Positions 5,945 through 7,055 of a stretch of DNA of 7,055 bases are shown piece after piece. The position numbers were made by a program, and so were the translations under genes. Location: contig URKW01000096.1 of the NCBI GenBank assembly GCA_900548615.1, positions 1 through 7,055 of the forward strand, read 5' to 3'. The notes beneath the pieces are model-generated. The model made no database searches and was not told the DNA's origin. It was given only the letters and a program-made list of their open reading frames with translations. The stretch is from an uncultured Eubacteriales bacterium. GTDB lineage: Bacteria; Bacillota; Clostridia; Oscillospirales; Oscillospiraceae. Positions within the stretch are counted from its first letter, which is position 1; every line of letters begins with the position of its first letter.

Positions 5945-6118
5945 GCCCGCTCCTTTTTGAAGTTATTGCCTGCGTGTCGCTTAGGCCAAAACCTCCCTCG
6001 CAGAGAGGGCCTTTTGATGCGATGCCCATGCGGAAAATCTTACCGCAAGAGACGCGCTTTTCCTAAACGCCGCAACAAGGGACAGGTGTACCCTGCCCCT
6101 TATTGCGGGATGAATCAC
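5945..6118 (-). other. dnaK-to-small-gene spacer with inverted repeats
   Basis: This 174-nt non-coding gap lies inside an otherwise tightly packed cluster. Besides the stem-loop just after dnaK it contains CCCTC/GAGGG (5995-5999/6005-6009), alternatively AGGCC/GGCCT (5983-5987/6008-6012), and a GCGGAAA...GACGCGCTT stretch (6030-6059) echoing the lepA leader. No clear -35/-10 pair or CIRCE (TTAGCACTC-N9-GAGTGCTAA) operator is seen here. Confidence 0.5.
6070..6108 (-). terminator. Strong stem-loop downstream of dnaK (terminator-like or RNA-processing)
   Basis: Arms 6070-6086 and 6092-6108 pair over 17 bp with a 5-nt loop. All pairs form on the dnaK-strand RNA, including two G-U pairs (CGCAAYAAGGGRCAGG type arms). 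It begins 10 nt past the dnaK TAA. The following bases (GCGTTTAGG on the minus strand) lack a proper U-tract, so full intrinsic termination is doubtful. Partial termination, or a 3' stabiliser that makes dnaK more abundant than the downstream genes, fits better. Confidence 0.6.
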
Positions 6119-7015
6119 TTACTTGTTCTGGTCGTCGTCATCCACGACCTTATAGTCGGCGTCGTAGTACTGCTGGCCGCCGTTGGGGTCGCCGCCGGGC
6201 TGCTGGCCGCCCATGTTGGGATCGCCCTGGGGCGCCTGCTGCTGATACAGCTTCTCGCTCATCTTGTAGAACAGCTGGGTCAGCTCCTCGGTAGCGGCCT
6301 TGATGGCGTCGGTATCCTCGCCCTTCAGGGTCTCCTTCAGCTTTTCCACACCGGCCTTGATGGGGGCCTTCTCGCTTTCGGGAACCTTGTCGCCCACTTC
6401 GTTCAGGGTCTTTTCCGCCTGATAGACCATCTGGTCGGCCTGATTGCGGACCTCCACCTTCTCCTTGATCTTGGCGTCCTCGGCGGCATACTGCTCCGCC
6501 TCCTTAACGGCCTTCTCAATATCCTCCTTGCTCATGTTGGAGGAAGAGGTGATGGTGATATGCTGCTCCGTACCGGTGCCCAGATCCTTGGCGGACACGT
6601 TGACGATGCCGTTGGCGTCGATATCGAAGGTGACCTCGATCTGAGGAACGCCGCGGCGTGCCGGAGCGATGCCGTCCAGATGGAAGCGGCCCAAGCTCTT
6701 GTTGGCGGCGGCCATCTCACGCTCGCCCTGCAGCACGTTGACCTCCACGGAGGTCTGGTTGTCGGCGGCGGTGGAGAAGATCTGGCTCTTTTTGACGGGG
6801 ATGGTGGTGTTGCGCTCGATCAGGCGGGTGCATACGCCGCCCATGGTCTCAATGCCCAGAGACAGGGGGGTAACGTCCAGCAGCAGCAGGCCCTTCACGT
6901 CGCCGGTCAGAACGCCGGCCTGCAGAGCCGCGCCCATGGCCACGCACTCGTCGGGGTTGATGCCCTTGAAGGGCTCGCTGCCGGTGAAGTTCTTCACGGC
7001 CTCCACAACGGCGGG
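6119..7015 (-). CDS. dnaK: Chaperone protein DnaK (Hsp70), 3' part only
   Basis: The last 298 or so residues of DnaK are present; the ATPase domain is mostly outside the window. DnaK binds exposed hydrophobic peptides in an ATP-controlled cycle with DnaJ and GrpE. Visible in order are the end of the nucleotide-binding domain (PAVVEAVKNFTGSEPFKGINPDE, GAALQAGVLTGDV), the interdomain linker LLLLDVTPLSLGIETMGG, the beta substrate-binding domain (NTTIPVKKSQIFSTA, DNQTSVEVNVLQGER, RGVPQIEVTFDIDANGIVNVSAKD), the alpha-helical lid, and a Gly/Gln-rich disordered tail ending in acidic DYKVVDDDDQNK. Family sequence would continue upstream as R-I-P-A-V. Here the frame degenerates to proline-glycine from about 7016 in the G/C run. 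An internal GTG at 7004-7006 is not a real start. grpE and hrcA, the usual upstream partners, are not in view. Confidence 0.97.
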   Translation of the reverse strand, partial: PAVVEAVKNFTGSEPFKGINPDECVAMGAALQAGVLTGDVKGLLLLDVTPLSLGIETMGGVCTRLIERNTTIPVKKSQIFSTAADNQTSVEVNVLQGEREMAAANKSLGRFHLDGIAPARRGVPQIEVTFDIDANGIVNVSAKDLGTGTEQHITITSSSNMSKEDIEKAVKEAEQYAAEDAKIKEKVEVRNQADQMVYQAEKTLNEVGDKVPESEKAPIKAGVEKLKETLKGEDTDAIKAATEELTQLFYKMSEKLYQQQAPQGDPNMGGQQPGGDPNGGQQYYDADYKVVDDDDQNK

Positions 7016-7055
7016 GGGACCGGGGGGGGGGGGCCCCCCCCCCCCGTGGCCATGC
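7016..7055. other. Low-complexity G12C12 palindrome at the window end, probable artefact
   Basis: A run of twelve G (7022-7033) is directly followed by twelve C (7034-7045), a perfect palindrome, then GTGGCCATGC. It interrupts dnaK exactly where a conserved Arg-Ile codon pair is expected, so it does not represent functional dnaK sequence. Poly-G/poly-C ends are typical of sequencing or assembly error at contig edges. Confidence 0.8.

Noticed and set aside
5945..6118. CIRCE heat-shock operator or independent promoter before the small gene and dnaJ
   Set aside because: No TTAGCACTC-N9-GAGTGCTAA element is present. The best -35-like TTGGCC pairs only with a poor -10, so no call is made.
1..7055. 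CRISPR array, insertion sequence, tRNA or rRNA
   Set aside because: No regularly spaced repeats, transposase-like frames, cloverleaf sequences or rRNA signatures were seen on either strand.

Overview
This is a compact, GC-rich bacterial chromosomal window with Gram-positive (Firmicutes/Clostridia-like) features: strong AGGAGG-type ribosome binding sites, a purine-rich GrpE/DnaK/DnaJ-type chaperone locus, a HisJ/HisK-type PHP histidinol phosphatase, RpiB instead of RpiA, and a membrane-anchored DUF4015-like glycosidase-fold protein. The best guess is a gut Oscillospirales-type Clostridium relative, but this comes from gene style and composition only. Both ends look like the ends of an assembled (probably metagenomic) contig. 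The left end carries a 55-bp exact copy of the start of lepA, and the right end dissolves into a perfect G12C12 palindrome inside dnaK.

Layout: positions 1-208 hold the lepA-copy fragment and a leader with several short hairpins. lepA (translation factor EF4) runs rightward from 209 to 2017. A perfect 22-bp inverted repeat (2022-2069) acts as a shared terminator between lepA and a convergent leftward cluster. Read in its own direction (right to left), that cluster is: dnaK (3' part only, cut by the window end), a stem-loop and 174-bp spacer, a small unrecognised membrane protein with a CxxC motif, dnaJ, a PHP-family histidinol phosphatase whose start overlaps the dnaJ stop (TGATG), rpiB, and a DUF4015-like membrane-anchored protein starting 2 nt after the rpiB stop.

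How they fit: DnaK and DnaJ form the Hsp70 folding machine. LepA acts on stalled or mistranslocated ribosomes. RpiB and the PHP phosphatase sit at the two ends of a metabolic line, pentose phosphate to PRPP to histidine, and their tight coupling to dnaJ suggests cotranscription rather than a shared function. No mobile element, CRISPR array, tRNA or rRNA is visible. I found no convincing new multi-gene system. The least explained items are the small membrane protein between dnaK and dnaJ, the secreted-domain protein ending the cluster, and hairpin-rich intergenic DNA that appears in related form at two places.
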